From the NCBI RefSeq assembly GCF_021917145.1, contig NW_025813700.1:124001-188000 (forward strand): a stretch of DNA of 64,000 nucleotides. Direction: 5' to 3'. Every line of letters begins with the position of its first letter. Position 1 is the stretch's first letter. Both the position numbers and the translations under genes were made by a program. The notes under the pieces were generated by a model, which had not been told where the DNA came from, ran no database searches, and worked only from the letters and a program-made list of their open reading frames with translations. The DNA is from Hypomesus transpacificus (lineage: Eukaryota; Chordata; Actinopteri; Osmeriformes; Osmeridae). Below are positions 34,621-64,000 of the stretch, one piece after another.

Positions 34621-35138
34621 GACAGAGAGAGAGGAGAAAAGGAGGGGAAAGTTGAGCGCTCCTGCAGGGCAGCCGGGGAGGAAGGAGATGTGGTCGTGTT
34701 CGGTAGCAGCTCCATGGGATGATTATGAGTCTTCATAAGGGAAGCACTCTGGGGAACGGCCCTAATTACGGGTCAGAGAGAGAGCACTGGCCGTCTGTCA
34801 AACTGTCAACGAAACACACACACACACACACATAGTACACACATCTACAAATACTCGTACGCGCACATACATGCTCACACAGGCATGCAGGCGAATCCAA
34901 AAGACAAACCGATAGGCCCACACGCCGTCGCAGGGATGAACCTCCGCCCGTCACACTCACAGATAGGGCGCTGGCTCTCTGTCAGAGCGTCAGCTAAACA
35001 CATGGCGTGAATACGCGCATGCCACACACACTTCAACCGCAGCACCTGGCAGAGCTGCCAGAGAGAGGGGAAAACAGCACACACAGCGGGATGACCTTTG
35101 GAAGAGGAAAAAAAGGGTGGAAGAGAAACGGAGAGAGA

Positions 35139-35245
<107 letters not shown>

Positions 35246-35747
35246 AATGGCTTCCAGCTGATGCCATGGATGGAAACCGGGAAACCAATGCCATTTGTGT
35301 CTTTTGGATGGAACCTGACACGGCGGAAAAGACGCTGGCATCCGAACGAGCGCGTCCTCCGATCGCCAGGGAAACATTCGCCGGCCGCACGACCGCCGCG
35401 CGTGGTGGTCGGAACGGCGACGCAGGAAAACTAGACGTTGAAAACATCCAGACCTGCCCGCGCCGGTTTGTTTAATGGCGGTCTCTGAGTAACGAAGAAC
35501 GGGGCGGGGCCTGAAAGGACCAAGGTTTACGAACTCCCTCCGCTGACCAAACCACTGTTGAATTTTAGAACCAGTGAGTGCACCTGTTTGGTCGGTCTGG
35601 TTGCACGGGTCAAACTCAGTCTCATTAGAGCTGTTTATCAACACACAAAACCAAGGTTGGCATGTGAACTCTATAAGAAGGCCCTCATCCAGCCTTGTCC
35701 CATCAAACGAGCCTTCCTGTTTGATGTCAAAAAGAGAGGGAGGGGGC

Positions 35748-35857
<110 letters not shown>

Positions 35858-38800
35858 ATGAATGGAGGCCTGTGAGTCAGAGGGTGGGTGTGACAGCGGA
35901 GAGATGGGTGTCAGTGTGCGGTCGGTTGTGTTGTGGTGATCATGCTGACTAGGCTATTTAGACCCTCCCCTCTCCTGTCGCCAAAACCCCCCTCCCTTCT
36001 CGATAGCCTCCTCTCCTGTCTCTCCAAGCCCCAAAACGATAACCCTTCTCTATAAAGTTCCTTCCTATCTCCGATTTCTAAAACCCCATCCTCTGTCACC
36101 TCCTCTGGATGATATATCGGCAACTATGCCGTCCCCGTTGCATTCTGTTCCCTGGGTTATTTATAGTACACCTCGGATAAAGCCCCTTCACGGGTCTATT
36201 TCTATCCAAGGGGACGGCCAGAGAGGTTGTGAGATATTGGGGAATATAGACATAAGAGGACGGGGGCTCATGCAATTGAGTGTGGGTGGTGAGGGGGGTG
36301 GTGGAGGGGGTGGAGCTGGGGCCTTGGACGACTGTACAAAATCCTCCCTATTCCCTCCTGTAAGTTATTGCCTTTGTTTACCCTGAGAAGATACAGAGTG
36401 AGTGAATCAGCCGGGGTCCACAGGCTGTGGAGGCACCCAGTCTGAACTCACGACACCACCGTGTGTTTTTGCTGCACTGCGCTATGTAACGGTGTTATAA
36501 AACACTGATTCCGACAGGCACCGCTGAATCTGGCGGCGTCTGTGAAGACGCCGGCCAACATGTGAGACTAAAGCGATTAGAACTCCACATACTGTATGCT
36601 CCCTCCCTCCCTCTCTCTCCCCCCCCTTGTCTATTCCAAGCCCTGGGACTGCCCCCCAGCATCCCCCCAGCGTCCCCCCCAGCGTCCCCCCCAGGGTCCC
36701 CCCCAGCGCTAACGTCCTTCTCCACGCCTGCAGAGATCCCATGGTCCTCCAGTCCAGGAGCAGTGCAGTCTGAGGGGGGGCGCCCTGCCAGGATACCTGC
36801 TGGGAACCGAAGCTAAAGGTGACCCCCACCAAAGGTGGAACCCGAGTTTGGAGGGGGCATAGGGGGGGTGGAGGGAGGGGGCCGGAGGGGGGGTGGAGAG
36901 AGGGGGCCGGAGGGGGGGGGTGGAGGGGGGGAGCTATGGAAAGCTGGGCCCAGGACAGGAGGTCAAATGCGGGTGTGGGTGTGACTCCGGATGAGGGACA
37001 GTGGATGAGGCATGCAGGATTAGGCACAGCGGTAATATCCTCTCTGTGTAGACGGTCTGTGCTGTATAGATGGTCAACAGAAGCAAATCAACTCATGTGG
37101 TGCAGTAATTGCATGGTTTCTGGCGGACTCTGCTTTCCCCAATAGTGAAGCTGTGATTATTTGTCGTTGCCTTATTGGCCACTGACAGACTGTAAAAGGC
37201 CTGGCATGGCTGTTGCTAATGACGTAACCAAGCATGAAATTGTGTTTTAGACAGCGATCTTCACGCTTTCCCTAAATGACCTTTTCATGTACAGCAGGCC
37301 TCTGTCACAGGGGAGAAATGGTTACCCACTGACTCTAAGAGGAAGACGCAAACCTATGTGTGTTCAAAATGTTAACTTGGAGCGTTAAGGTCTGTAGTGG
37401 CGATTTCATTTTCCTTCATGTGAAGAATTAGTATGTCAATCCTTGGCCAACAGTGACCCCTGGTGGCGGGTATAGGAATAACATTCTGGCTCATTAACAA
37501 GCTGAAATGTTATATTTAAAATTTCAAAACGCCATACAGTTAAGGCTTGTCAACACAAATGGCTCAAATTAAAATGGTCAAATGTAGCAGCATTTTCCAA
37601 AAATGTTCTTTAAGAACAAAAACTTTATTGTAATAAATCAACATAATCATACCTTAACTAGAGGTTAAGGAGGTTAGGTATTGACAATGCACCAAGCCAT
37701 TCAAGTGGGGGAACGTTGACCTGAAAGTCACAACAACAACAAAAACTGTAGAAAAATGTTGAGTGTTCATTTTATGAATGGGACTTTCAATTTTGTTGCA
37801 TCATCAACAAATCTCCAAATGTAAATTCTAGAGTCAGAGAATGTATTTGTGACATTGCTGCATGAGGTAAATGAAAATAATGCTTTTACTTTGAAAATAC
37901 TTAGAAGTACATGACACTACAGTTTATACTGTCAATCTCACTTCCTCAATTGACTGAATGGATATAGAACCAAGCCCAAAAGTGGTCGCTATGACACCCA
38001 CCTGGTTTGCCCAAGATAACCCACAACATCACAAGACCACTGTCACAGCAAAAAGTTTGAGATTACATGAATTCATTTTTTTTTTTGTGGTTACTAACCT
38101 TTAACCTACACACACACTTAGACATTCTGTATATTGCCTGGTTGTTGCTAGTTGAACTGTGCAGTTGTGCCTAATGCTATATAAAGCAAGTCACGTGAGT
38201 CATTGTATGTACTCCCATAAAAAGATGATCACAAAATCAGAGCCCGCGTTATGTGGGCTAGAATCGACCATAATACATTTTTTGAAACATACATTTTAAA
38301 TTGAAGTTTCAATGTAGGTTTATATATTCTTTGGTTCATTCACACAACAGTATAGACCAAGTCCCAAGAAATTGACAAATGTACACATCAGTCAACAACC
38401 AGCTTGCAAGAAAGCTGAAAGTAACATTCTTAAAAATAAAAATGATCAAATATACACTTCACAAAAAAACTCTTAAAAAAAACTTATTTGCATATGTAAA
38501 AAAAAACTAATCACTGTATAAAATTAACTTCTAAGCAATCCAAAGATGTATGTTGCTAATGTAAGTTTTGTAATTTCCTTCTTTGGGAAACAATTATTAC
38601 TGTACATTATTACTTATTTGAAGAAATTATACCAAGAAACCCTGGGAAAACTATGCTCACGGATGTAAATTGCAGAGGTATTATGTTTTAAAGAAAATAG
38701 GTACTATTTTTTAAATAGGTTGAATTCTCATGTCATATTGCAAGGTATGTGTATTGCACCGAAGGACTCCATTTCATGTACAGACTTCACCTTCACGTAA

Positions 38801-39174
38801 ACCCTGAATCTGTTCAGGTATTGCTGGTGCATTCCAGATTCCTTTCCTTTGAATCCACATTGCTTTGCTTCTTCCTTGTCTATATAACTACCGCAGCCTA
38901 CATTTCCAGATAAAATTAACAAAAAGCTTCGACTGAATTGCAACAGTCAACGATAAGACAAACACGCATACACACCACGCACAAACAGTCATCTTATGAC
39001 TGTTTGCCACAAGATAAACACTGTGTCTAAACGAGTGTTCCAGCAATAACATTCCCCTGCAATTGATAGTCAGGCTGCTCAGAGGTTTATGAATCCCTGA
39101 ACAGGAAGAACAACTGTCGAACAACTACCGATGTTGCCGTCTTTCCATGTTTCCATGGGGGAGCTCAGCTCAGC

Positions 39175-42100
39175 TCAGGCCAGGGCAGGGTTGGGGCTCT
39201 CCTCCTCCCCTGGGATGAGAGCCTCCGTCTCCTTGGCCTCCCCGGCCTCCTCCGGCCCCAGCAGTGCCACTGCCCTGTGGGCGAGGACAGACAAGAACAC
39301 GCGGCCAATGAGAAAGCAAGGAAAGAAAAACAGAAGCGTGCAGATGGGTGTTGGGTTCCAAACCTGTTTGAACAGGCAGAAGTGTGCAGATGGGTGTTGG
39401 GTTCACACCTGTTTGAACATACAGTGTCGTTAATGAGGTATGGGCTGTGAACCAGGCAGACGGCCAACGCCGATACTCTCCTCCGCGTGACTGCTACCTC
39501 GCTCAGGAGCCCTCACATGCTGTCGGGCCCTTTACTTCCCTGCTGACTCAGCATATTCTGTGCACTCTCACGCAACATCGATATATGCTTAAGCTGTGTC
39601 TCAGAGCCTGGTCCTAAATGGTCAAGTTTCTTCTATTCTACGAGTTTCCTCCAGGTGGCCTTCCTTTGTTAGCTTTGCTTGAGCTATACCGATAGTTAAT
39701 AGACAGCTTCTGACAAAGATGTTCAGTTTTTTTTTTATTTATTGTATCCTGTTATGTCTGGTTTAAAAGTTCAAATTGAGAGAGGAAAAGAAGAGCTGTA
39801 TAGCTCAGCCATCATTACTGGTGTCAATGTAGATTGAGAAAAGGGAAGAAGGGAAGGAGGAGATGAGACTATTGAGAGGTCACGGAGGCTAGAGGTGAGG
39901 AATGCAGACATGCCCCCTTTCCTGAGTCCTCAGACCATAGCTGGCATGACAAGGCATTTTATTGTGTTGCTCAAATGGTTCACACACACACACACACACA
40001 TCTAAACAAACACGGAGCATGACTCGTCGGTTTGGTTTGAAGCTGAAAATAGCCCTGAGCTATTCCCAGATTAAGATTGATGATCTAGAAATGGAGCCCA
40101 GACCGTGTCTATACAACTACATCGACAAGTCCAAACTGGTCCTAGACCAGAACTTACTCTTGAATGTTTTTGCCAAACATGGTCCCAGATTTGGGTCAGG
40201 GAGATTTCCCAATCACATGAGACGTCAGGTGTGCAGTAGAACTATCGGTCACTTAGGCTCATTGGTCACACGACACACAAGGCATTTTCATTGCACCCAT
40301 GGGATCTCTAACACTGTGGTACTAAGACATCACTAAGCTAGAAACACTGTCAGGGTGCATTGATTTGACCCTACCGAACACACACACACACACACCAAAG
40401 AAGACGAAACTAGTGCGAACGCAGCAGCATAAAGCATTACTGATAACCCCCATCACATACCACACACGTTATCAGGACAACAGAGTTCTTTCGGAGTCCA
40501 AAACATATATCCTCTGGCCGGCGACTCGGTAAAGCAGTCCAATAGCAAGAGGAATGGCGAGGGGCCAGGGGCTAGACTCACCCCAGTAGTGCCATGGGGA
40601 CGAAGCACAGGCCGGACGCCAGCAGGAAGCTGAAGCCGGGGTACCAGGCCACGGTGGCGGCGTAGAGGCTGCTGAACACGGCGAAGGCCACGTTTCCGCT
40701 CAGGCTCTCCACAAAGGCCACACATGCAAAGAGGGCCCCTGCATAGGGAGGCCAGGATGACACACACACACAGCATGTAGACACACACACAACATACACA
40801 CACACGCATAGGACATACACAGACACAGACCATATACACAGGAAAGAGAAAGAGAGGGGACTGTGAGACAAACGTCTATAACTGTGGTAGGCGTTATGTA
40901 AACGCTGTTTACATATCACGGGAGGGCTGTTGACTCAGCAAAAACATATGAATGTTTGCCAATATTCCACGATAGAAAAAATGCAATATGCATGCAGGTT
41001 GGTGAGAAACCTTTTAGTGTTGGATAAAGAATTCGATCTATTGAGCTCTTACCCAACAAAGGAACCATGTTCACTTGATATTAATGGTGAACAGACAAAC
41101 ATGTTGTGCAATGTGTAGATTTTTTAACAAAGCACCACTTGAAGTTTAGGCAGGCGGGAGGAGGAAATGTCATGCTGAACTGAACACCGGGAAAACCAGT
41201 TCTCTCATGTATAACTTTCATTTGATATCCACCAACGCTTGTCCTTTCAACATGTTCTGAAGTGGCTCTTTTCGAGTGGAGAGGTTTGGAAGTGGAGCTC
41301 TTGGGACATGCTGTACTGGCTGTGGACGAGCGAGGTTAAGAGACAAACTCGCCCCCTCACCTTGCTCGGCCTTTGACACGATCTTGGACATCATGGATCG
41401 CAGGACGGGGAAAGGCATGATAGCCAGGAGCATGGGAATCCTCACTGTGGAAAAGCAAACCAAAGAGTCACCCGGTTAAACCCCTCTATCGACCATTTAG
41501 CCTGGAGAGAACGTCATGGGCAATCGCTATCTTCAAATGTACACAGTGAAGAACCGACCGAAAGGTTTTTCAACAAATGATGGTCGTTGGCTCCAATTTG
41601 TTAACGCTAACAATAACAGGGTTTCTGATATGAGCCTCAATTTAATCTGTTCTTATCTTATCACCTTTCACAGTCAAGTAATCACATAATGCAATAGCAA
41701 CAAAAGCTCATAAACTTCACCAGAATGTGTAAATATGGCGGCTGGCCAGTGAGATTTATTAATCTGCTATGAAGTAAAATGGTGTTCATTTATTATCAAC
41801 ACTCGCAATATAAGATTATATTTTAAATCTACAATTTAGCAGAGTCTGTGTAGCAATTAATAGTTATTATCATATTACATCATATGTTTACATAATTCAG
41901 CACCTCATGTGACACTATCAACATCATTAAATGTACCTATCTAGTTGAATAAAGGTTGAATACCAAAATAATAGCAATTGATTCGTAATCGTACTGCAAC
42001 AATTTAGCAAATCGTTTATGCAGCTTCTGTTCCTTACCCAGGAACATCATGAGGGTGGTTTTGGCGAAGGCGACCAGCGCCATGCCAATCATCACGGACA

Positions 42101-44160
42101 GTATCCCTATCAGGATGATGACCAGGCTGGGCGTGCCGCAGCGCGAGAACACAGCCAAGCCCACGTAGCTGGTCAGGAACACCGTGGTGGCCAGCGCCGA
42201 GCCGTAGCCAATCAGGATCTCGTTCCAGCAGAGCGGCTCGTTCAGCTCGTAGAGCGTGATGTTGGAGAGCCCGCCCCTGTTGGCGAAGGAGAAGGTGGTG
42301 AAGACAAGGAGGAGGAGGACCAGGAGGGTGTTCCGCCTCCCGCTCCCCGCCGCAAACATCTGGAAGATGCCGGAAGCGAGCCTGCGGAACGCCGTGCAGC
42401 GAGGGGTCCCGTCCTCGGCGGCGGCGTCGTCGGGGGGTGCCTTCAACGTCTCCTCCAGGACGACGACGGCGTACAGCAGGTTGAAGCACTGGAAGACGGC
42501 GGACACGCAGAAGGGCCAGTTAAAGCCCGCCGCTCGCAGGAAGTATCCGGTCGACAGGGACGCCACGCCCGACAGCAAGCCGATCACCATGTCGATGGCC
42601 CCCATGCGCAGGGTCTTCTGCTGCCCGTCCTCACACAAGTCGGCGATGTAGGAGAAGCAGCCGCCAAGGAAGGTTCCGGAACCCCCGAACAGGGCGCTGA
42701 CCAGCGACGAGCCGATGAGGAGGTAGAGGTTGAGCTCGAAGAACGACACGGCCAGGAAGGACAGCGTGTAGATCAGAGAGCCGATCAGGGGCATGACGAT
42801 GGCGACCTTGCGCCCCCGACGGTCGCTGTAGGTCACCAGGATGAGGGTGACGACGAGGGAGGGGATCATGGAGAAGAGCTCGGTGTAGAGGGAGAAGAGA
42901 GAGGCGGCCTTCTGCACTTCCTAGGGACGAGCGACAACAACAAGCAGTGACACTTCTGTAGATAGGGTCTCCGGGGTCTATATCTAGGGGATGCAAACTT
43001 GTAGTTCATTATCTATTCACTCTTACCCTAACTAGTTGTTGGTCTGGCTTACGGTTAACGAAACCAGTGTGACCCAAAGGCTGTGAAAGCCCGAGCAATG
43101 GCCCGTGCAACACATCCCTCAACAGAAAAACCCCCACTGTCTTTACTTATACAAAATCTGGTTTAGTTACACAAAAAGAAGAAGTATAACGGAAGAAAAA
43201 TGGAAGTGTTGTGAAATGTCGATTTGTATTTAACAGCAAATGGACAAAAATAATAGTTCTACAGAAAGGGAAACAAGCCTTCCTCTACACCTAAACAGAT
43301 GCTTGAGGTCCATTTTCAAATCTAAGCTACATTACACAACAAAGTACACCTGGTTAAATATATACACCTGTTTATACATGGTTTCATACATGTTGGAACA
43401 CGTCACGTGGGATCATTCTGTGTATCTCTCTACAAATGCATGTGACTTCATCCATGTGGTCAGAGCTAAACCAGAAGAAATATAAGCTTACAGTATCGAT
43501 TCATAGCTTCATACAAGTCAGACCTGTACCTTGGACATCATATGCTTCCATTTACTGCTAATAGAAAAGTTTAGTTATAGCGCTGCTGTGGCATCTTATC
43601 AATGCCTGTTTGTCCTCAGTAGAATCTAATAATGCAGACTGAACGAGGCATAAAACCCTTTATAACTTATTTTTATAGTTGATGGTGTTGTGCTGGATAA
43701 GACCTGGATGTGGGACGTCCTCAGTGCTGATATATCAGACCAATGAATAAGCATGTTCATTTATATATGTGTCCTTTATGGCTGACGCTATGGGTGAGCA
43801 GAGATGCTGACAAGCACACGTTAATGTGTTCAGGAACTGCTGAATTGACTCTTTTTCAAATCCACGCAAAAAACATCTAACAAGAACATGTACTTTTACT
43901 TATTTACGTGAATTTGCCCCCTTCATAACTGATCTACAGATAGATATATAACCGATCCACGGTTTATGGCAAACCTCATGGTGACTTGAGTGGTTGCTGG
44001 CGTTTGCAGAACATCTGGAGGTGTTGTCCGAGACAGGGTAGGTGGTGTTGGTCAACTCTTGCCATAGTCGCCTATACACATACTGTGGCACCAGTGGATA
44101 GACCAAAAAACTTGCAAAGCCGTAGAAAGCAACAAGGGGCTCCACCAAAAATAGTCCCAT
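39175..44160 (-). CDS. slc46a3: SLC46A3-like lysosomal/plasma-membrane MFS transporter
   Basis: Five exons on the minus strand: 44160-43975, 42920-42038, 41444-41361, 40738-40582, 39274-39175. Phases agree, giving 469 residues (human SLC46A3 about 461). The start MGLFLVEPLVAFYGF parallels human MKILFVEPAIFLSAF. The in-frame codon upstream at 44176 is TTG, so 44158-44160 is the start. After membrane segment 1 come PQYVYRRLW and a luminal loop with several N-glycosylation sites (NTT, NTS, NAS, NHS). Then follow the MFS signature-like YSDRRGRKVAI, the conserved YELNEPLCWNEILIGYGSAL, RSMMSKIVSKAEQG, and ATVAWYPGFSFLL. A short acidic cytosolic tail (EALIPGEEESP) ends the protein. The human family member SLC46A3 acts at lysosomes, and reported cargo includes muropeptides and antibody-drug catabolites. 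SLC46A1 and A2 are alternatives, but the C-terminal motifs fit A3 best. The gene faces away from synj1. Confidence 0.85.
39338..39423. repeat. Short tandem duplication in the transporter's last intron
   Basis: GTGCAGATGGGTGTTGGGTT followed by CCTGTTTGAACA occurs twice, about 44 bases apart, just upstream (minus strand) of the last exon. Confidence 0.85.
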
Positions 44161-46414
44161 CTTTTCGGGGGGTGTCAAATAATACAGTTCTAAAAAGAAT
44201 TAGCTGTTGAAGAAAGGGGGTCAAGTATTAAATACCATTTTAATACTATTTTAACTTTAAAGGTTAAAATATTTCTGGTTGTAGATCATGTTTGCATTAT
44301 CAGTTACACGTCACGACACTTCGACAATAGTAAAGCTTTTCTTGTTAAAATATATATTTTAAAATAAAGAAAACGTTGTCCTGTATGTCAAAATAACCCA
44401 AATAAGACTGTAATGTATGCAAATTCTTACGAGAACAATAGAGAACGAAAATTATTTACTTATTATCCTAAAAGTGCATCAAAATCCAATGTCAACTGTT
44501 GACATGAGCTAGTTAGGCTTTACCATGTTTATATTGGGTAACACAACAGTAACTCCCTTTGAAATCGTTGGCCCCTTTTTGTATATATTTTGCAAAAGAG
44601 AGACAAAGGTGAAGATATGAATCACCTCACCTTTTAGATCGACATATCTCAGATGGTGGTGATCCGTTCACACGAAACGTCTTTTTGATTATTCAATTGT
44701 ATGCTATGGATACCTCTGTTTTCATAAAACTGTGTAGAGGTCCAATCCACCACTTATGAAACGTTTATTTCCTGAGTCCCGCCCTAAAATGTACGTGATA
44801 GGATAAACTGCAAATTGGGCGTACCTCCATGTGGTCAAGCCCCTTCCATAAGTTGGAGGCAATGTCAATCACATGAATTGGTTGGAACATTTTGTTCGTT
44901 TTGTCTTTATATTATTTTCTACTGTCCATAACCTAATACTGAACTGGTTATCATGTTACGTTTTTATAAGCAATCAAAATTTAACGGGAAGTAAAATATT
45001 TTACCAAATAATTACGTCATGGCGCTTTAGTTAGGATAGTGTTCACTTATATTACGATACTTACGGTAGCGCAAAGAGGGTGCGTTCCTGCCACCGACTT
45101 TGCGTCGGAATGTACCACTGCAGGTGGGAGGGGATTATTGTTATCACTTGGGTCAAACTGAAAAACCCGGTGGGGTAGATACGGTAAGACGTCTAATGTC
45201 CTTTCTCAAGGATTTACGAAATAACAAGCATTGGTTTGAATATTTATATGATAACCAGTTCTCGTTGCAGTTTTGCCGTTTTAAGGCAAGTGTTCATCGA
45301 CGACTCCAACTGTAAAAGCTGACACTAACGTAGAGGGATGGAGACGAGGAAATGGCCAGCTAAGCCATCCAGCTAGTAAATTTGCTTGAAGGATTGAGTA
45401 CAGTAGCTCGACAGCTAGAGCAAGTAGTCTAAAGAGCTAGATAGCTTGCTAACATATTGGTTATTTGCTACGTCAGCCATCTATAATAGTAATTAGGAAT
45501 GCTCTATAACTTGTCAGCAAACGAGCAAGACTACTGTAGCTAGCTATTTCAAAAAACCTTTATTATTGAAATCTGCTCTAGATGATTACTGTGTGACGAC
45601 TAATATGTGTCTTAGCTAGCTAACGTGTAATGTTATGTTATGTTAGCTAGCAATCTAACGTTGGCAAGGCATACAAGACCGAAGCGTTTAAAGATACACC
45701 TGATACAACATTCATACGGTGCTTGGACCATAGCTGGGTTACGGTTAGTTAGCTAGTTAATAAGATCCCTGTGTTAATGTTGTCTGTCAGCAGTTGTCTG
45801 TATTGCACAAGTTCTGACAGCTCTGTTTTTGCTATCAGTGATGTTTGTGTCGTTCCTGAATTAAATGTGATGCGAATATTTACAACGTTATTGACATACA
45901 GCTTTCATTGGCTAGTACAGCGATGATGAGGAGGGTTGGGGACAGACTAGATCGGCAAGTCGTGACTATTGGGATGGGGGGTTTCGGCCTAGCTAAATGC
46001 AGACCCTAACCAAGATAGAATTGGTCTGCGGAACTAACCCGATCGAGATCTCGGCTGGCTCTTTTAATATTATGTGACACTAAATCAGACGCGTCAGGGC
46101 TGTTCGCATTATCGTTTGTCATCTTCCAATTGAACTGCAAGTAGATTTTTCTGTTGCTGTGTGTGTAACTAGCCCCATCTTTGAGCCTCTTCCTATGTAC
46201 ATCCACTTTGTGGGCTCGGTCTTTTTAGAGCCGCTGAAATCTCAAACATATAAGCATCATTGTGTTCTACACCGTATGGAACAGAACAAGTGCTGTAGCT
46301 GCCAGTGAACAATAAATGCAACAAATTGATCGAAATCAATATTGTCACAACGCATTCATCGAAATGTCACGTCTCAGCATTGCACTCTTGTCCTGTTCCC
46401 CATGTCTCCCGCAG
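44161..46414. promoter_or_regulatory. Intergenic region between divergent slc46a3-like gene and synj1
   Basis: About 2.25 kb without a coding exon between two genes transcribed away from each other. It is AT-rich near the transporter. It should contain both promoters and a non-coding first exon of synj1, since the synj1 start-codon exon is preceded by an acceptor (CCCGCAG ending at 46414). I cannot place the first exon; a CpG-bearing block near 45060-45120 is one option. Confidence 0.45.
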
Positions 46415-46447
46415 GTGTAATATAGGTTATCTCTTCTCGGATCTACA

Positions 46448-64000
<17,553 letters not shown>

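Noticed and set aside
42018..42950. 310-residue plus-strand open frame rich in Gly, Glu, Asp and His
   Set aside because: It is the antisense shadow of the large GC-rich exon 2 of the SLC46A3-like gene and has no family resemblance.

Overview
The window comes from a teleost fish. The evidence is five spliced vertebrate-type genes, dense simple-sequence and minisatellite DNA, and five copies of a tRNA-derived SINE whose 3' tail (CTCTGGATAAGAGCGTCTGC) is widespread in ray-finned fishes. The SINE would suit a smelt-like (osmeriform) or other euteleost genome, but the sequence alone does not settle the species. I rebuilt all gene models by hand from splice sites and reading phase. Protein family names rest on remembered family sequences, not on a search.

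Layout. 1-8455: no gene found; minisatellites, microsatellites and an AT-rich stretch that probably holds the 3' UTR of the next gene. 8456-14839 (minus): a ten-exon gene for a 1332-residue protein that joins the P-loop NTPase, TPR and OB-like half of SAMD9/SAMD9L to a FIIND (ZU5-UPA) module and a C-terminal CARD. 16045-21286 (minus): smyd4, ten exons, 776 codons. 21596-30074 (plus): the 5' ten coding exons of rpa1, head to head with smyd4 across 309 bp. 31774-32273: an assembly gap of exactly 500 N; rpa1 breaks off before it and does not resume after it. 32274-39174: no gene seen. 39175-44160 (minus): an SLC46A3-like transporter, five exons, 469 residues. 46448 to beyond the window end (plus): synj1 (synaptojanin 1), 25 coding exons followed to 63610, incomplete at the 3' end.

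The most interesting object is the SAMD9-like/FIIND/CARD gene. Every exon joins in phase with GT/AG borders. The FIIND keeps the residues needed for self-cleavage in NLRP1 and CARD8: a Phe-Ser-Pro cleavage site and a histidine 27 residues before the serine. The layout predicts an NLRP1/CARD8-type inflammasome sensor in which the NACHT-LRR part is replaced by a SAMD9-type antiviral NTPase module.

Other points of note are a tandem array that multiplies the 5' splice site of a synj1 exon, a 24-nt synj1 microexon, a higher-order repeat inside a smyd4 intron that stays open in frame with the exon, and a coding repeat in the rpa1 linker. The smyd4-rpa1 head-to-head pair matches the human 17p13.3 order. 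slc46a3 and synj1 lie on other chromosomes in human, and the 500-N gap separates the two blocks.
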